A stretch of DNA of 64,000 nucleotides from Physcomitrium patens (lineage: Eukaryota; Streptophyta; Bryopsida; Funariales; Funariaceae): NCBI RefSeq assembly GCF_000002425.4, contig NC_037273.1, positions 11,771,986 to 11,835,985 on the forward strand, written 5' to 3'. Under the pieces are notes generated by a model. The model was not told where the DNA came from. It did not search any database and saw only the letters and a list, made by a program, of their open reading frames with translations. Below are positions 21,942-34,202 of the stretch, piece by piece (within the stretch, counting starts at the first letter, position 1; the number at the start of each line of letters is the position of its first letter). The translations under genes and the position numbers were made by a program.

Positions 21942-24900
21942 ATGCGATTGAAATTTTGCATAACTCTTAGTAAAGATCATATTATTTTTTCAAATCCGTC
22001 ACCTTGTTTTACAATAGAAGTTTATTTAGGATTAAAAAATCTCAAAGTCTTAGCTTTGTTAGATTCAAAAGCCTTAGTTTGTTTTATAGATAAAGATTAT
22101 GTCAAAAAATAAGAAATATCATTAGTCAAAAAAATTAAACCTATACATTTAGAAGTCATAGATGGTCGTTTGCTAACTTTTGGAGATCTTATGCATGAAA
22201 CAATTCCTTTAGATGAAGCAAATAAAGATCATAATAACATAGTAATATTTAACGTAATAAGATCTCCATCCAATCAAATTATTTTAGTATTATCTTAGTT
22301 AAAAAAGTACAATCTTCAAAAAAATTGGATTTCCAAAAAGATAATTTCCAAAAAGATAGTTTAATCCAAAATTCTATTAGTCAAGTAGAAATATATAAGT
22401 CTAGTAATTTAAACCTTTACAAGTAAGTGTTAGAGCTTTTATGCATGTCGCAAAAAAAATATTATCTTTTGCTTTATATGCCACATCCATTTTTAATGGC
22501 AAGAAGATATTAAATGATAATCCTAGCTAGTATTAAGATTTCGATTATATTTTTGAAAAGAAAAATATAGATATTCTTTCAAAGCATCAATCTAATGATT
22601 ATTCCATGGATCTTTATGAAGGAACTTAATAACTATTTGGACCAATCTATAGCCTATCACAAAACAAGTTGGCTGCATTTAAGGAATACATTGATCAGAA
22701 CTTGTCTAAGAATTTCATATGTCATTTTGAATCTCCAATCAAGGCTTCCATCTTATTTATGAAGAAAAAAGATGGATCTTTGTGGATGTGTGTCGACTAT
22801 TAAGGACTCAATAAGATCACCATAAAAAATAGGTATCCTTTATCTTTAATTTCAAGACTTCTTAATCAACTAAATCAAGCAAAGATCTATATAAAAATAA
22901 ATCTACAAGGAACATATAATCTAGTATGCATTAAAATAGAAGATGAATGGAAAACTATGTTTTGAATTAAGTATGGAAATTTTGAATATAATCTCATGCC
23001 TTTTGGACTCACAAATGTACTCATTTTCAGCATCTAATAAATGATGTTTTTTGTGAATTTCTTGATGATTTTATTATCTATTATTTGAATGACAACTTAA
23101 TTTATTCTAAGAATACAAAAAAGCATAAAGTTCATGTTTGTCATGTGTTATAAAATCTCAAAGAAGCATGATTATATGCCAAATAAAAAAATGTGTATTT
23201 CACACTACTCAAGTTGACTTCCTAAGATACATCATTTCTAATGAAGGATTAATAATAGATTTGAAGAAGGTCCAAACTATCATGGATTGAAAAATTTCAA
23301 AAACAATAAGAGACGTACAATGCTTTTTGGGCTTTGCTAATTATAATTAGATCTTCATGAAGAATTTTTCTCAAGTTTCAGTTCTACTTACACTTTTGAC
23401 TTGTAATCACAAACTTAAGTGGAGTAAAGAAGCTGAAAGCATCGTTTGATGTTTTAAAAAAAGAATTTATTTTTAAACCAATATTATATTATGTTGACTT
23501 TTTTAAAGATTTTTTTATGAAAATAGATGCATCAAACTTTGCTTTGAACATAATATTATGTGATAAATGAGAACAAATGACAAACTCTATTTAGTAGCTT
23601 TTTATTCCAAAAACTTTTCAATAGTCAAGATTAATTATGAAATATATGACAAGAATCCCTTGCAATTATGGATTCATTTCAAGAATGAATTCATTACTTA
23701 GAAAGTACCTCGAGTCTAGTCATTGTATATATAGATCACAAGAACCTCAAGTATTTCATGTCAACACATGTTTTAAATTGTAGCCAAATTCATTGGAGCA
23801 TGTCATTATTAAGATTTGATTTCAAGATCATTTATTAATCGAAAAAATTACAAGGTTTGTTAAATGCCCTTTCTAAGTATTCTTATCTTGTATCAAAAGA
23901 AAGAGATGCATCTTTTAATCAATAAAGAATGATTTTTTTGAAGCTCAAGTATTTTACCTTCAAGCAACAAAATCAACATTGATTGTTGATTCAATATTTA
24001 TCAAGCAAATTCAATCAAATATGTTCTCTAATCCTCTTGTCTATGATATCAAAAATAATTCTTCTAGATTTCATGATACTTTCAAGTTTGAGTTCAAGTA
24101 TAACCTACTCTATTTTAAAGGACAATTATACATTCAAGAAGGTAAGGCACAATTAACTATTCTTCAAACTCACTATAACTTTTCAAAAGCCGGATATTTT
24201 GGATACAATAAGATTTTAGAACTAATATTGAGAGATTTTTAGTGGCTTTAAATGTAAAAGATAGTAAAAGACTTTATATAATCATATGATATTTATTCAA
24301 GATCCAAAACTCTTCACCATTGATCTTATAGACTTCTTCAATCTTTACCTATTTCAAAACAATCATGATCTTTTATTTCTATGGATTTTTTCATGAATCT
24401 TTTAATTTTAGGTTTGTATGATTCTATATTTGTGGTAGTAGATTATTTTACTAAAATGGCAAAGCTTGTATCATGTACAAAATCTATCACAAATGAAGAA
24501 ATGACTAAGCTTTTTCATAACAACATCTATTGCTATCACAGATTGCCTAAAGATATTATATCAGATAAGAGGAATCAATTTATATTAAGATTTTGGAGAA
24601 TCCTTTTCAAGATTTTAAAGGTGGATATAAAGTTCTTTTAACCTTTTTATACTCAAATTGATGGATAAAGAGAACCAATAAATTAAGTTTTGGAGCAATA
24701 CTTGAGATGCACTATCAACTATCATCAAGATGATTGGACAATTCTTTATCATTGGCAAAGTTTACATATAATAATTTGGTACATACTTCCACTCAAAAAA
24801 TACCTTTTTTGCCAACTATGGTTATCATCAAAGAGTTGATACTTTTGAACTTTTAAAAGTTGATAATCTTATGACAAAAGATTTGGTAAATCATTTCTCA

Positions 24901-25425
24901 AAGCTATATGCAACAATGAAGGTACAATTAAAGGAAGCTCAAGAAAAATAAAAAATTAATACAAATACCTATTGCAAGGAATAACTACAATTGAATGTGA
25001 ATAATAAAGTATGGTTACTTTATCACTATATCAAGACTACTTATCTTTGTAACAAGTTGGATTATTTTAGGTTTGGACTTTTTTCTAATAGTGAATAAAT
25101 CAATCTTATTATTTATCCATTATATCTACTAAAGTCTATGAAGATCCATCCCATATTTCATGTCTCACTTCTTGATCCATATAAGACAGTGAATATCTTG
25201 GGAAGAATACAAATGCCACCTTTTCCTATACAAGTGGATGATAATCAAGAGTTCAAGGTGGAAGAAGTCTTAGATTCAAGGTGGTGCCAAAATAGGTTAA
25301 AATATCTTATTCATTGGTGTGGATATGATATTAGTGAACATACTTAGAAGCCAACAAAGAATCTTACAAATGTACTAAAGAGAGTTGAAGCTTTTCATTG
25401 AAAACATCCATCAAAATCAAGATGA
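21942..25425 (+). pseudogene. pol of element C
   Basis: It begins ATG CGA TTG six bases after the gag TAG. It retains, with many stops, protease (LLDSKALVCFIDKDY), RT (MKKKDGSLWMCVDY, MPFGLTNV), RNase H (KIDASNFAL), integrase (SCTKSIT, DFFMNL) and a chromodomain (QEFKVEEVLDSRW, LIHWCGYDISEHT). It ends TGA at 25423-25425. Length matches the pol of A and B within a few bases. The sequence is strongly AT-shifted. Confidence 0.85.
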
Positions 25426-25686
25426 AGAATACCAAATCTTTGCTATAAAAGAAATAAGATCAAAAGAAAATAACACTCTACTTTCTATTCTTCTTTATAT
25501 CTTCTATGTATTTGTGATGCTAAAGAGATAGAAAACCAACAACCAACACATTTAATTCAAGAGCATTCATTTGCAAACTTATTAGACAAGACATTGTAAT
25601 TGTCACAACCTTCAAGACGATAAAATCAAGATGAAAATCTTCAAGAACAACATGTCCTTTCTCGATTAGATGGCAAAATATAACGT

Positions 25687-27280
25687 TGTCAGAAAAAAGA
25701 GAGTTTGCCTTGAGAAAGCACTAAGCTTTTGGCTGACACTAAATTCTCAATTAATCATAAGGTGAAAAATATTCCAAGTTTATTTATAATTTTTTTTATT
25801 CCTTTCCATGATATTAAACATAGTAGCAATAAATATCAAATGCCAAGCTTGTAGTAATAGTAAAAGATGTAGCAATAAATAAAAATAACCAGACCTCCAG
25901 TAATAATAAAAGTTATAGCAGTAAATAATAATTACTAGACCTTTAGTAATAGTAAAATTTATAGCAATAAATAATAATTACCAAACCTCCAATAATAGTA
26001 AAATCAATCAGTAATTTTTAAATCTTTCATAATTTCCAAAACCCTTTTTGTGGTAATAAAATCCTTGTAATTCCAAAATTCCTTCAATCCTGAATCCCTT
26101 TGATGCACTGAACTTTAAAATTTGATGATTCTCAATCCAATCGTTAGATTGAGTTCAAATTTTTTTGAAAAGTAAGGCAGTACCCTTAACTCTTTTATAT
26201 CCAATTTTTAATTGTCGATTTTTTATAAAACTCTAGATAACACAATTTTAGTAGTACGGCCTTTACATGTTGACTTACAAACACTTATGTACTGATTTTG
26301 TGATTTCTTACAAACCCAATACTCAAATGACATGAAATTCTTTTTGTATAGTTTTTCAATATTATGACTACATCTTTGGTAAGTTTGATCCAAAATTCAT
26401 TCAAAAATGTTAAAAAAAAATAGCTCAAAACATAACCATCAATAATTCGGTTCACTTACTTTCTTAATTTGCAAGCTCTGACTTCGACCAACCATTTCTT
26501 CCTCTTTTCAAATTTGATTTCATCAAATCTTGTACAATAGTTGAATCCCTTTAAGTCAACTTTCCAACTCCACCTTTCGATTGTTAAATGCCTTTCTACA
26601 ACTCTTTATATGCTTGAAAGAGTGACAATAGATACAAATTTTACATCCAGACTTTAAACAGCCATAACTCTCTCATTGCAGACTCAAATTTAACAACCCT
26701 TTCACAAAAATTGTAGCCCTTCAAACCAGCTTTCCAACAACACCTTTCATTTTCCAGAAAACCTTCTACAACTTTCTATATGCTTAAAAGAGTGACAGTC
26801 CGTAAACAATTTACACCCTAACTTCAAACAACCTTAACTTCTTCATAAAATACTCAAATAACAAACTTTATATACCAAAATTATAGTCCAGAGGACAAAC
26901 TTTCTGAATCTCTCCTCTAAATCCTCGAATGCCCCTGAAGAAATGGCCTCCCCTTCGGTTTTCTCTCGGACAGCCCCTTGTAGCTCATTGATCATGACCT
27001 ATAGCCAATGAGAGTGAGGATCGTCTTATCCTTGCCTTATCTATCCACGTAGATGGCCTAAGGCCACAATACTATAATATCAATACCCATATCTTTCTAC
27101 ATCTTCTATATTAAATACCCCTAATACTTCTACTTTTACTTATAAAACTTACACAAGTTATTTAAGATTTTTATAAACTATGAACTTTTATAGAAAATAA
27201 CTCATTACTTTCTAAGGTCATTATTAAATAACATCAATGTAATAACCATTATTTTTACACTATGAATAAATTACAACACA
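25687..27280 (+). mobile_element. Secondary 1.6-kb insertion in element C (solo-LTR-like)
   Basis: Sequence unrelated to the family interrupts ORF3 of C. It starts TGTCAG, ends ACACA, and is flanked by an imperfect 7-bp duplication (ATAACGT, ATATTGT). It contains no gene. Internal repeats are about four 46-bp units at 25843-26010 and a roughly 170-bp period at 26480-26830 (CTACAACT...TATATGCTT...AAAGAGTGAC). TG...CA ends without coding sequence suggest a solo LTR of a second retroelement. The exact ends are not certain. Confidence 0.55.
25843..26010 (+). repeat. 46-bp tandem repeat
   Basis: Units share AGACCTCCAGTAATA...AGCAATAAATAATAA, spaced about 46 bp (AGACC at 25891 and 25937, AAACC at 25983). 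They are diverged from one another. Confidence 0.65.
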
Positions 27281-27578
27281 ATATTGTATTTGATATCACA
27301 ACCTTGAAAGAGACTCTTGATGTTTGGTGATTTTATTAGAGATATGAATAATTCTTGATGATATTCCAAATGTTTTATCTGAAGGAAGTTATAAAGGCCA
27401 CAACAATGACCAAATAATAGATTGATTTTCTTGTCTTGGTATATGATACTATTGATGGCTGAGAGGACATATCAATCATCTTCAAAAAGAACAAAGATCA
27501 GAGTATGTGGTTAATATAATTTGTGACATCTTAAATTTTCTCAACATGTGAAGACCACTTCTCATAGAATTCATTCCT

Positions 27579-27592
27579 AGAAGGGAGGGTAA
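27579..27592 (+). promoter_or_regulatory. Polypurine tract of element C
   Basis: AGAAGGGAGGGTAA immediately before the 3' LTR of C. It is the most G-rich run in this part of the block, kept despite heavy loss of G elsewhere. Confidence 0.7.
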
Positions 27593-28121
27593 TGTTAAGG
27601 ATATACATAAGTACTCTAGTAAATACCTATATGATTAGGTAGAAATAAGTAAAAATAGATAAAATTTCATAATATCATCTAGAAAAGCTTTTTAAAAGCT
27701 ACGTAGATTTTTCTTTGACTTTATATATGTTTATAGTTGATTGATAGATTAAAAACTTTGTCAACAAATTAATCACGTATTGGTAGCTTATAGAACAAGC
27801 TAATTATGTAGTGCACATATGGAAAACTTATCTTGCAAGTTAAAATATGTGTCTTGCAAAGTCAATATGTTTTGGAGGTCTTATGAAACATCGCCACATA
27901 GCTCTTAGTTAAGAATATATATATAGGCAAGAGTGAAGCCTTCTTCACTCTTGTCAATACCTTTCTAGTCCTTAGTCTTGTTTCAAGACTTTCTAGTGTT
28001 CTTGTTTTTTGCAATAGCCATTCTAGTTCAATACTATATCATTATTGAGCAACTTCTTAGTTCCTTTTAGTGACACAAGAGTGTATTGAGGATTTTCTTT
28101 CTTTGAGATTCATGTTCTTGA

Positions 28122-28125
<4 letters not shown>
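27593..28125 (+). repeat. 3' LTR of element C
   Basis: It starts TGTTAAGGATATACATAAG and ends CTTGAAACA. It holds the TATA run near 27915-27924 and the stem-loop at about 27928-27956. It is followed by the TATAT duplication and a TA dinucleotide run. Confidence 0.85.

Positions 28126-28157
<32 letters not shown>
28126..28157 (+). repeat. TA microsatellite
   Basis: An alternating TA run of about 30 bases at the C/D junction. It probably grew from the TATA box of the D LTR after C inserted. Confidence 0.7.
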
Positions 28158-28160
<3 letters not shown>

Positions 28161-28360
28161 AAAAGTAAAGCCTTCTTTATTCTTATCAAAATATTTCTTA
28201 TCTTTAGTCTCATTTTAAAAGTCTCTAATTTTTTTTGTTAGCAATAGCTATCTAATTTAATGTTATACCATTTTTTTAATGATTATTTATTCTTTTTAAG
28301 TGATAGAAGAATGAACTAATCCTTTAATATTTTGAGATTTAAATTTTTGATATTTTAACA
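28158..28360 (+). repeat. 5' LTR of element D, right part
   Basis: It continues the LTR interrupted at 7324: a decayed stem-loop (AAAAGTAAAGCCTTCTTTA), GCAATAGCTATC, and an end near TTTTAACA. The same blocks stand at 27950-28125 in C. Confidence 0.7.
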
Positions 28361-28594
28361 AGAATTCTAATTAATTATCTTTGTTTTTTTTTGAAATTTA
28401 ATAAATTATAATATTCTTTTTTTTTATACTTTGAAGTTTGTAGACTATCCAATTTTAAGTTAATATATTTTTTTTAAATTGATTCTTTCTTTAAAAAAAT
28501 TAATTATTCTTCTTTATGAAAATTTTTACTTTTTATTAGAAGTTGTCAATTAATGTCTTCTAATTTGATTTGTAGATTTGTTAAAATTATCTAT

Positions 28595-29440
28595 TATAAA
28601 GAAAGAAGAAAACATTATAGATGCTACACTTGATAAAATTAATAATAGATTTGTAACTATTATAAATTTGCACGAGCTTTTTAACATTCTTGCAGTAGAA
28701 ATCTTATACATTTTTTTAATGTCAACTATGGAAGTACTATTCTTATATCTATAGAAGAAATTAACAATAAAATTCAAAATCTATATCAAAAAGTTGTATA
28801 CTTAAGAGAAGCAAGTAGGTCAATAATGTGATTGAATCCAAAAAAACTTACTACTACAAGTATAAAGGATACAAAGATAAGTATGCCTAAGAATTTTGAT
28901 GGAACAAGATCAATATTTTAAAGATTTCTACAACAAGTGAAGCTCTATTTTAAGTTGCATCTTTTCCAATACCATGATAGATTTACTCAAGTTGGATTGC
29001 CATTTGCACTTTTATTTGGAAGTATTTTTTTTGTATTTTTAATAAATATTAATTCATAATTCTTTTATGACTTAAATTTATTCTTAAATTTTTTATAGTA
29101 ATATGTGTAAAAAATGATTGAAAAAAGATATTAGAGATTAAATTCTTATCTTTACAACAAGGATCATGTTTATCCACTATATATATTCCTAGAGCTCAAA
29201 ATCTTATTTGTAACATAGATTAGAATAATAAATCCTTTATCAATCAATTTTAATATAAGTTAAAAGAAAATATTAAAGATTTATTATTTAAAGTATAAAA
29301 AATAAATTCATTAAAATAACTTATTACTTAAGCCATTACATGTAATAATCAACTTTTTGAAAGACACCAAAAATAAAGATTTTGTCAGAGAAAAATAAGT
29401 CAAGTTATGATAGCAACTCTTAGGTTTTCAAAAACTAATT
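28595..29440 (+). pseudogene. gag remnant of element D
   Basis: It starts with a lysine-rich MKEK-like segment followed by IIDATLDKINN and NLHELFNIL, matching the gag of C. Stops are frequent. No intact zinc knuckle is seen. Confidence 0.6.
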
Positions 29441-29449
29441 TATCAAGGC

Positions 29450-31270
29450 TTGAATCTTATTTGATTCAAGAGCCTCAACTCTTTTTTATAGATAAATATT
29501 TTGTTAATATATATGTAAAACCAAGTCTTTGCATATAGAAGTCAAAATCATATATGGTTATTTGTTGTCTTTTAGAGATGTCATTCATAAAATTAGCTCT
29601 TTAAATGTAGCAATTAAATAATATTAGAGCTAATAATATTTAATTTTATTAAATCTCTATTTAATCCAATCATTTTAGATTTATTTTGGCTAAAAAGGTA
29701 TAATATTTGAATAAATTAGATTTTTTATAACCTTATTTTATCCAATAGTACAATCCAAACTTTCTAAAATATATTTTGAGCTAGAAAATCAATTCTAATT
29801 ATTAATTTAAGCTTTTTTTTAAAAAAATAAATCAAATATGTCCTCAAATTCTTTTATTTATGATATCAAAAATAATTCTTTTAAAATTCATGAGAATTCT
29901 AAGTTTGAGGTTGAAAAAAATTTATTTTATTTCAAGAAATAAATATTTATTTTATAAAGTGAAGTATAACCATGTGATCTTTAAGCTTGTTATAATTTTT
30001 TAATTCCAAGATATTTTAGTTATAACAAGACCTTAGAGCTAATATTAAGGAGTTTTTAAAGTTGTAAATGTAGAAGGCAATCAAAATCTTTTTATATCCA
30101 TGTGATATTTATTTGAAGTTATAAACTCTTTGTTATTGTCTTTATAGACTTCTTCAACTATTATCTATTCTAAAACAATCATTATCTATTCTAAAACAAC
30201 CATAATCTTCTATTTCTATTAATTTTATCACAAATCTTTTTAAATTAAATTCTTATAATTTTACATTTATGATAGTAGATTGTTTCACTAAGATGGTATA
30301 TTTTATACCATGTACAAAAACTATCAGAGGTGAAAAAATAATTAAATGTTTTATTGACAATATTTATCATTATTATGGATTTTCAAGAAATAATATATCA
30401 AATAAAAAGATCCAATTTGCATCAAGATTTTTGACAATTGTTTTCAAGATATTAAAGGTGGACATAAAACTATCTTCATCTTTTCATTCTTAAACTTATG
30501 GGAAAATAAAAAAAGAGGAATTAAGTTTTCAAGTAGTATTTAAAATGTACCATTAACTATCACCAAGTTGATTGGATAACTCTTTTGTTATTAGTAGCAT
30601 TTGCCAATAATGATATATTATAATCTTTAATATAATAAATATCTTTTATTACTAATTTTTATTATTATCTGTAACTTGATATTTTTAATTTTATAAAGGT
30701 TGATAATCTTATAGAAAAATATTTAAAAAAAAATATTTATTATAATTATATACAACAATAAAGGTAAAATTAAAAAAAGCTCAAAAACAACAAAGGATCA
30801 ATGTAGATACCTATTAAAAAAAACAACTTAAATTCCAAGTTAGCAACAAATATATGGTTATTTTTTTATAATAATAAGACTAATTGTTTTTGTAACAAAT
30901 TGGATTACGATAGATTTGGATCATTTTTTGTATGTAAAAAAATTAATCTAGTGGCATATTGATTATACCTACCAAAGTCTATAAAAATCCAACTTGTATT
31001 TTGTATATCTCTTTTACAGACAAACAAGTAGTAGATATATTGAAAAGAAGACAAATGCCACTTCTTTCTATAAAAAATTATATTATAATTAAAAATTTGA
31101 GGTTAAAGAAGTCTAAATCTCAAGGTAGTGCGCCAATAGGTTAAAATATCTTGTATATTGATATAGATATAATATTAATGAGTACAAGTGGAAGCTAGTT
31201 AAGAATCTTAAAATTTTATAAAAAAAAATTGATGCTCTTTGTAGACAACTTCTATCCAAATAAAGATGAA
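29450..31270 (+). pseudogene. pol remnant of element D lacking RT and RNase H
   Basis: Protease-like sequence (FDSRASTLFYR region, HLEVK) runs to about 29720. The next alignable part, from about 29830, is the spacer before the integrase (SNMSSNSFIYDIKNNS). The integrase core follows (DCFTKMVYFIPCTK, SSSFHS) with the tail to about 31270. RT and RNase H, about 2 kb in the other copies, are absent. All frames are broken. Confidence 0.65.
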
Positions 31271-31290
31271 GATTCAAGGTAGTCTTTGTA

Positions 31291-32930
31291 ATAAAAGAAG
31301 TCTTAGCAATAAATTTTATTAAATATTTTTATATATTTTGATGTATCTTCTTATAATTTTTTTTATTTTTTTAAATTATTCATTTACATGTACGTTGATC
31401 CTAAAAAATATATATTTATTTTACTTAAATATATTATATAGAATTAAATATCTATTAAAAGATTAATTATTTATTATCTTAAAATAAAGTAAAATAAAAT
31501 AAAAAATTAAATTCATATAATGCCTAACTTGAGAATGATACTTTTAATTTTTTAATAAAAAGAAAAAATACTCTTCTAAAATCAAAGATTTAATTGGTCT
31601 AAAAAAATCAAAAGTAAGTTTTTTTTCTACAATAGTCTTTTCATATGTTTGATTTAACATTCAAGGATTTAAAAGGTCATATAGTTTAGTTTGTTATTAT
31701 CTACCAAAATTTATCTATATTATATTGATATTCAAGCAAGAATGATATATTATGAAAAACAATAATAATAAAAAAAATTATAAATATTATAATTTACTAA
31801 ATATAAATATTTGTAAAAAATTATTAAAAGGCTTTAAAAAAAATCTGAAAGAATACCAAGTTCTTATATGAATTTATCCATGAATCAAAATTTTATATTG
31901 ATATTTATTATATTATAACAAGTGAAAAATTAATAAAATATAATATTATATTATTAGATTTAGCAATTGGCAGGAAATATTTTTCATTAAATTTAAATAC
32001 TATCAAATATGATAAAATATTAAAACTAAAGTTTTATTTATTTTTAAAGATTTTACAATTTAGACATTATATGTATAATAGAACAATGATTAGTTGGCTT
32101 ATGTGGCACAAAGGAGTAATAATTAACAAACAAAATTGATATCATAGTTTCTTAATATGAAGGCTTTTAAATTTTTTAATTATTATTATTTTTTAAATAA
32201 TTAAAATTATATTATTATATTGATTTTAAATAAAAAATTATATAAAAAATATAAAAAAGATTGTATCTTTGGTTTATTTAGATAATAAAAAATGAACTCA
32301 AATTTGAAATAAAAACATAAGTTAAATCTCATACTATGAAAATACTTTAGTAATGATTCATTGAATATAGAAAAATCTTTTAAGAAATTACATGAAAATA
32401 GATAAAAAGTCAACTAGATAACAAGAAAATACTTCTTAAAAAATAGAAAAAAACAAAACAAAACAAAACAAAACAACAAAAAAAATGATAAGATATCATT
32501 AGAATTATATTGTGTTTAAATATCAAGCTAAGTTTAAAAAAAAAATTAAGTGAATTATTAATTTATAAAAACCTAATGTTGTACAAAATAAATTATTACA
32601 CACAATACATTGAGTACTAAAAAAAAATCACAAATTTATTTAACTCAAAATATAAATATATAATCAATAAACTCTCAAATTTCCCTCTTTCTCCACCTTC
32701 TTTATTCAGTAGGAGTCCTTCCACTCAACTTGGATTACAAAACATACATAGTTAAAGATGAAAACCACAATGATATTGATACAAAAATATAATCATCAAA
32801 GCTAATATTGTAGTAGCTAGACCATCTAAATGTATGACAAATATGAGATAAGAAATTTTTAATTCTTTTCAATATTTGAGGCATGGTTAGAAGAATTCTT
32901 ACAACAAAGACAAATCTAATTTCTTAAAGG
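31291..32930. other. AT-rich decayed DNA without recognisable content
   Basis: No LTR, protein or RNA gene is recognisable. The expected 3' LTR of D is not found. A short (AAAAC) tandem run lies at 32451-32475. The open frame at 32207-32413 is low-complexity. Confidence 0.4.
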
Positions 32931-32939
32931 AAGAATTAA

Positions 32940-33530
32940 AAGAAATGGGATCAAATATGCCACATACCACCTATGTTAGCTTTGATTACAAAAAAACATG
33001 ATAGTAATTTTTTATTTTTTTTAATCCACATAAAAAACAAAGAAGTTCAATTGGTACAATTGTCAATTTAAGATGTATAAAATCATCAATAATTAGATGA
33101 TAAAGAAAATCATTCCTTGAATATTCTCAACACTCTTATCAAGATACATTATTTACAATCTTGACACATCATCTAAAAAAGATATTTCTATTCTTAGAAT
33201 AAAATTTCTTAATATCTTATGCATTTTATTTATCATATGTGCCACAAAATTTGTAGCTCTTTATGATAATATATATATTTTAACTAATCCTAATGGTGTC
33301 TTTATAGTTCTCAAATCTCTATTTGTATTGTCAATTGAAATTTTTTATATCTCAAATAAATATTTCTCATAGAATAAATTATTCTCCTTGCAAATGCATC
33401 TGTAAACTCATCTATAATTGGACTTGAATCCATATTTCAAATAGCTACTTTATTTATTGAATGCATATCTTCAATAAAATTCAATGCTCTATTTCTTTTA
33501 GGTAATATGAACCACCGATTGGAATATGGT
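32940..33530 (-). pseudogene. RT fragment of a second Ty3/gypsy lineage
   Basis: Reading the minus strand from 33530, the translation gives NRWFILPKRN, INKVAI, DSSPIIDEFTDAFARRIIYS, KTPLGLVKIYIL and ATNFVAHMINKMHKILRNF, then FLDDV. This is the fingers and palm of a gypsy-type reverse transcriptase with the catalytic motif in the FLDD form. The spacing and words differ from the nested family, so it is a separate lineage. It has several stops and neither LTRs nor other domains nearby. Confidence 0.7.
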
Positions 33531-33534
33531 GCAG

Positions 33535-34202
33535 TAGATGGTTCTTTATCCAAGATACATTATGTTTTATAGACAAAAACTTTGTCAAGAAACAAGAAAT
33601 ATCTTTAATCAAGAAAATTAAATCCTTACATGTAGAAGTCATAGATGGTCGTTTGTTGTCTTTCGGAGATATTATTTATGAGACTATTCTTTTAGATATA
33701 ACAATTAAAGATCATAATAGTATAATATTATTTAGTGTAATAAGATCTCTGTCTAATCTAATTATTTTAGGATTATAATGGTTAAAAAAATAAAAACTTC
33801 ACATAAATTGGATTTCTTGTAATCTTAAATTTTCTTGTAGTTTAATCCAAAAATTTGATAATGAAGTAGAAATAATTAAGCTTAGTACATCCAAGTCTTT
33901 ATTAATAGATGCAAGAACTTTTATGCATACAGCAAAAGAAGGATCATCTTTTGCTATATATGCCACATCTAATTTTGATGGCAAAAAGACATCAAGTAGT
34001 ATTCTTATTTAGTATTAAGATTTCCATGATGTTTTTGAAAAAAAGAATGCAGATATTCTTCAAAAGCATCAACCTTATAATTATTCAATTAATTTATAAG
34101 AAAGAATTCAACCACCATTTAGACCATTTTATCCCAAAATGAATTGGCTATACTAAAGTAATACATTTACAAGAACTTGGCTAAAAATTTCATACGTATC
34201 AT
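33535..34202 (+). pseudogene. Protease-to-RT fragment of the nested family (element E)
   Basis: It translates as FIDKNFVKKQEISL, LHVEVIDGRLLSFGD, FMHTAKEGSSFAIYAT, FEKKNADILQKHQ and ends LAKNFIRI, corresponding to the start of pol in B. Stops are present. It abuts the minus-strand RT fragment on the left and an LTR on the right. Confidence 0.75.

Larger units (their letters stand above)
25528..27551 (+). pseudogene. ORF3 of element C, split by a 1.6-kb insertion
   Basis: The start codon has become ATA at 25528. The first part (ENQQPTHLIQEHSF, then a QPSRR and LQEQHVLSRLDGK region) stops at the insertion at 25687. The remainder (LDVW, then traces of the EGSYEG and RWLRG parts and the last AACATG TGA) resumes at about 27288. 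Without the insert the frame is about 430 bp, near the 423 bp of A and B. It shows that ORF3 predates the split of these copies. Confidence 0.55.
7325..28125 (+). mobile_element. Element C: chromovirus inserted in the LTR of D
   Basis: Both LTRs start TGTTA and end near TTGACA or GAAACA. The copy is flanked by the 5-bp duplication TATAT (7320-7324 and 28126-28130), inside the TATA region of the LTR of D. Removing element A with its duplication and the 1594-bp secondary insertion leaves about 6.43 kb, the family's usual size. Order is 5' LTR, gag, protease, RT, RNase H, integrase, chromodomain, ORF3, purine tract, 3' LTR. All frames contain many stops. Confidence 0.88.
7150..31290 (+). mobile_element. 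Element D: outermost Ty3/gypsy chromovirus relic
   Basis: D is the oldest recognisable layer. The left part of its 5' LTR (about 7180-7324) stops at GTTAGATAGTATAT, where C is inserted; the LTR resumes at 28131 and ends near TTTTAACA at 28360. Gag-like sequence follows from about 28595, protease-like sequence near 29450-29720, integrase-like sequence from about 29830 to 30780, and a chromodomain-region trace to about 31270. The reverse transcriptase and RNase H are missing between about 29720 and 29830. No 3' LTR is recognisable. The copy is full of stops and has lost most of its G and C. Confidence 0.75.

Noticed and set aside
25843..26010. CRISPR-like array
   Set aside because: The units are diverged tandem repeats without unique spacers, inside a plant retroelement.
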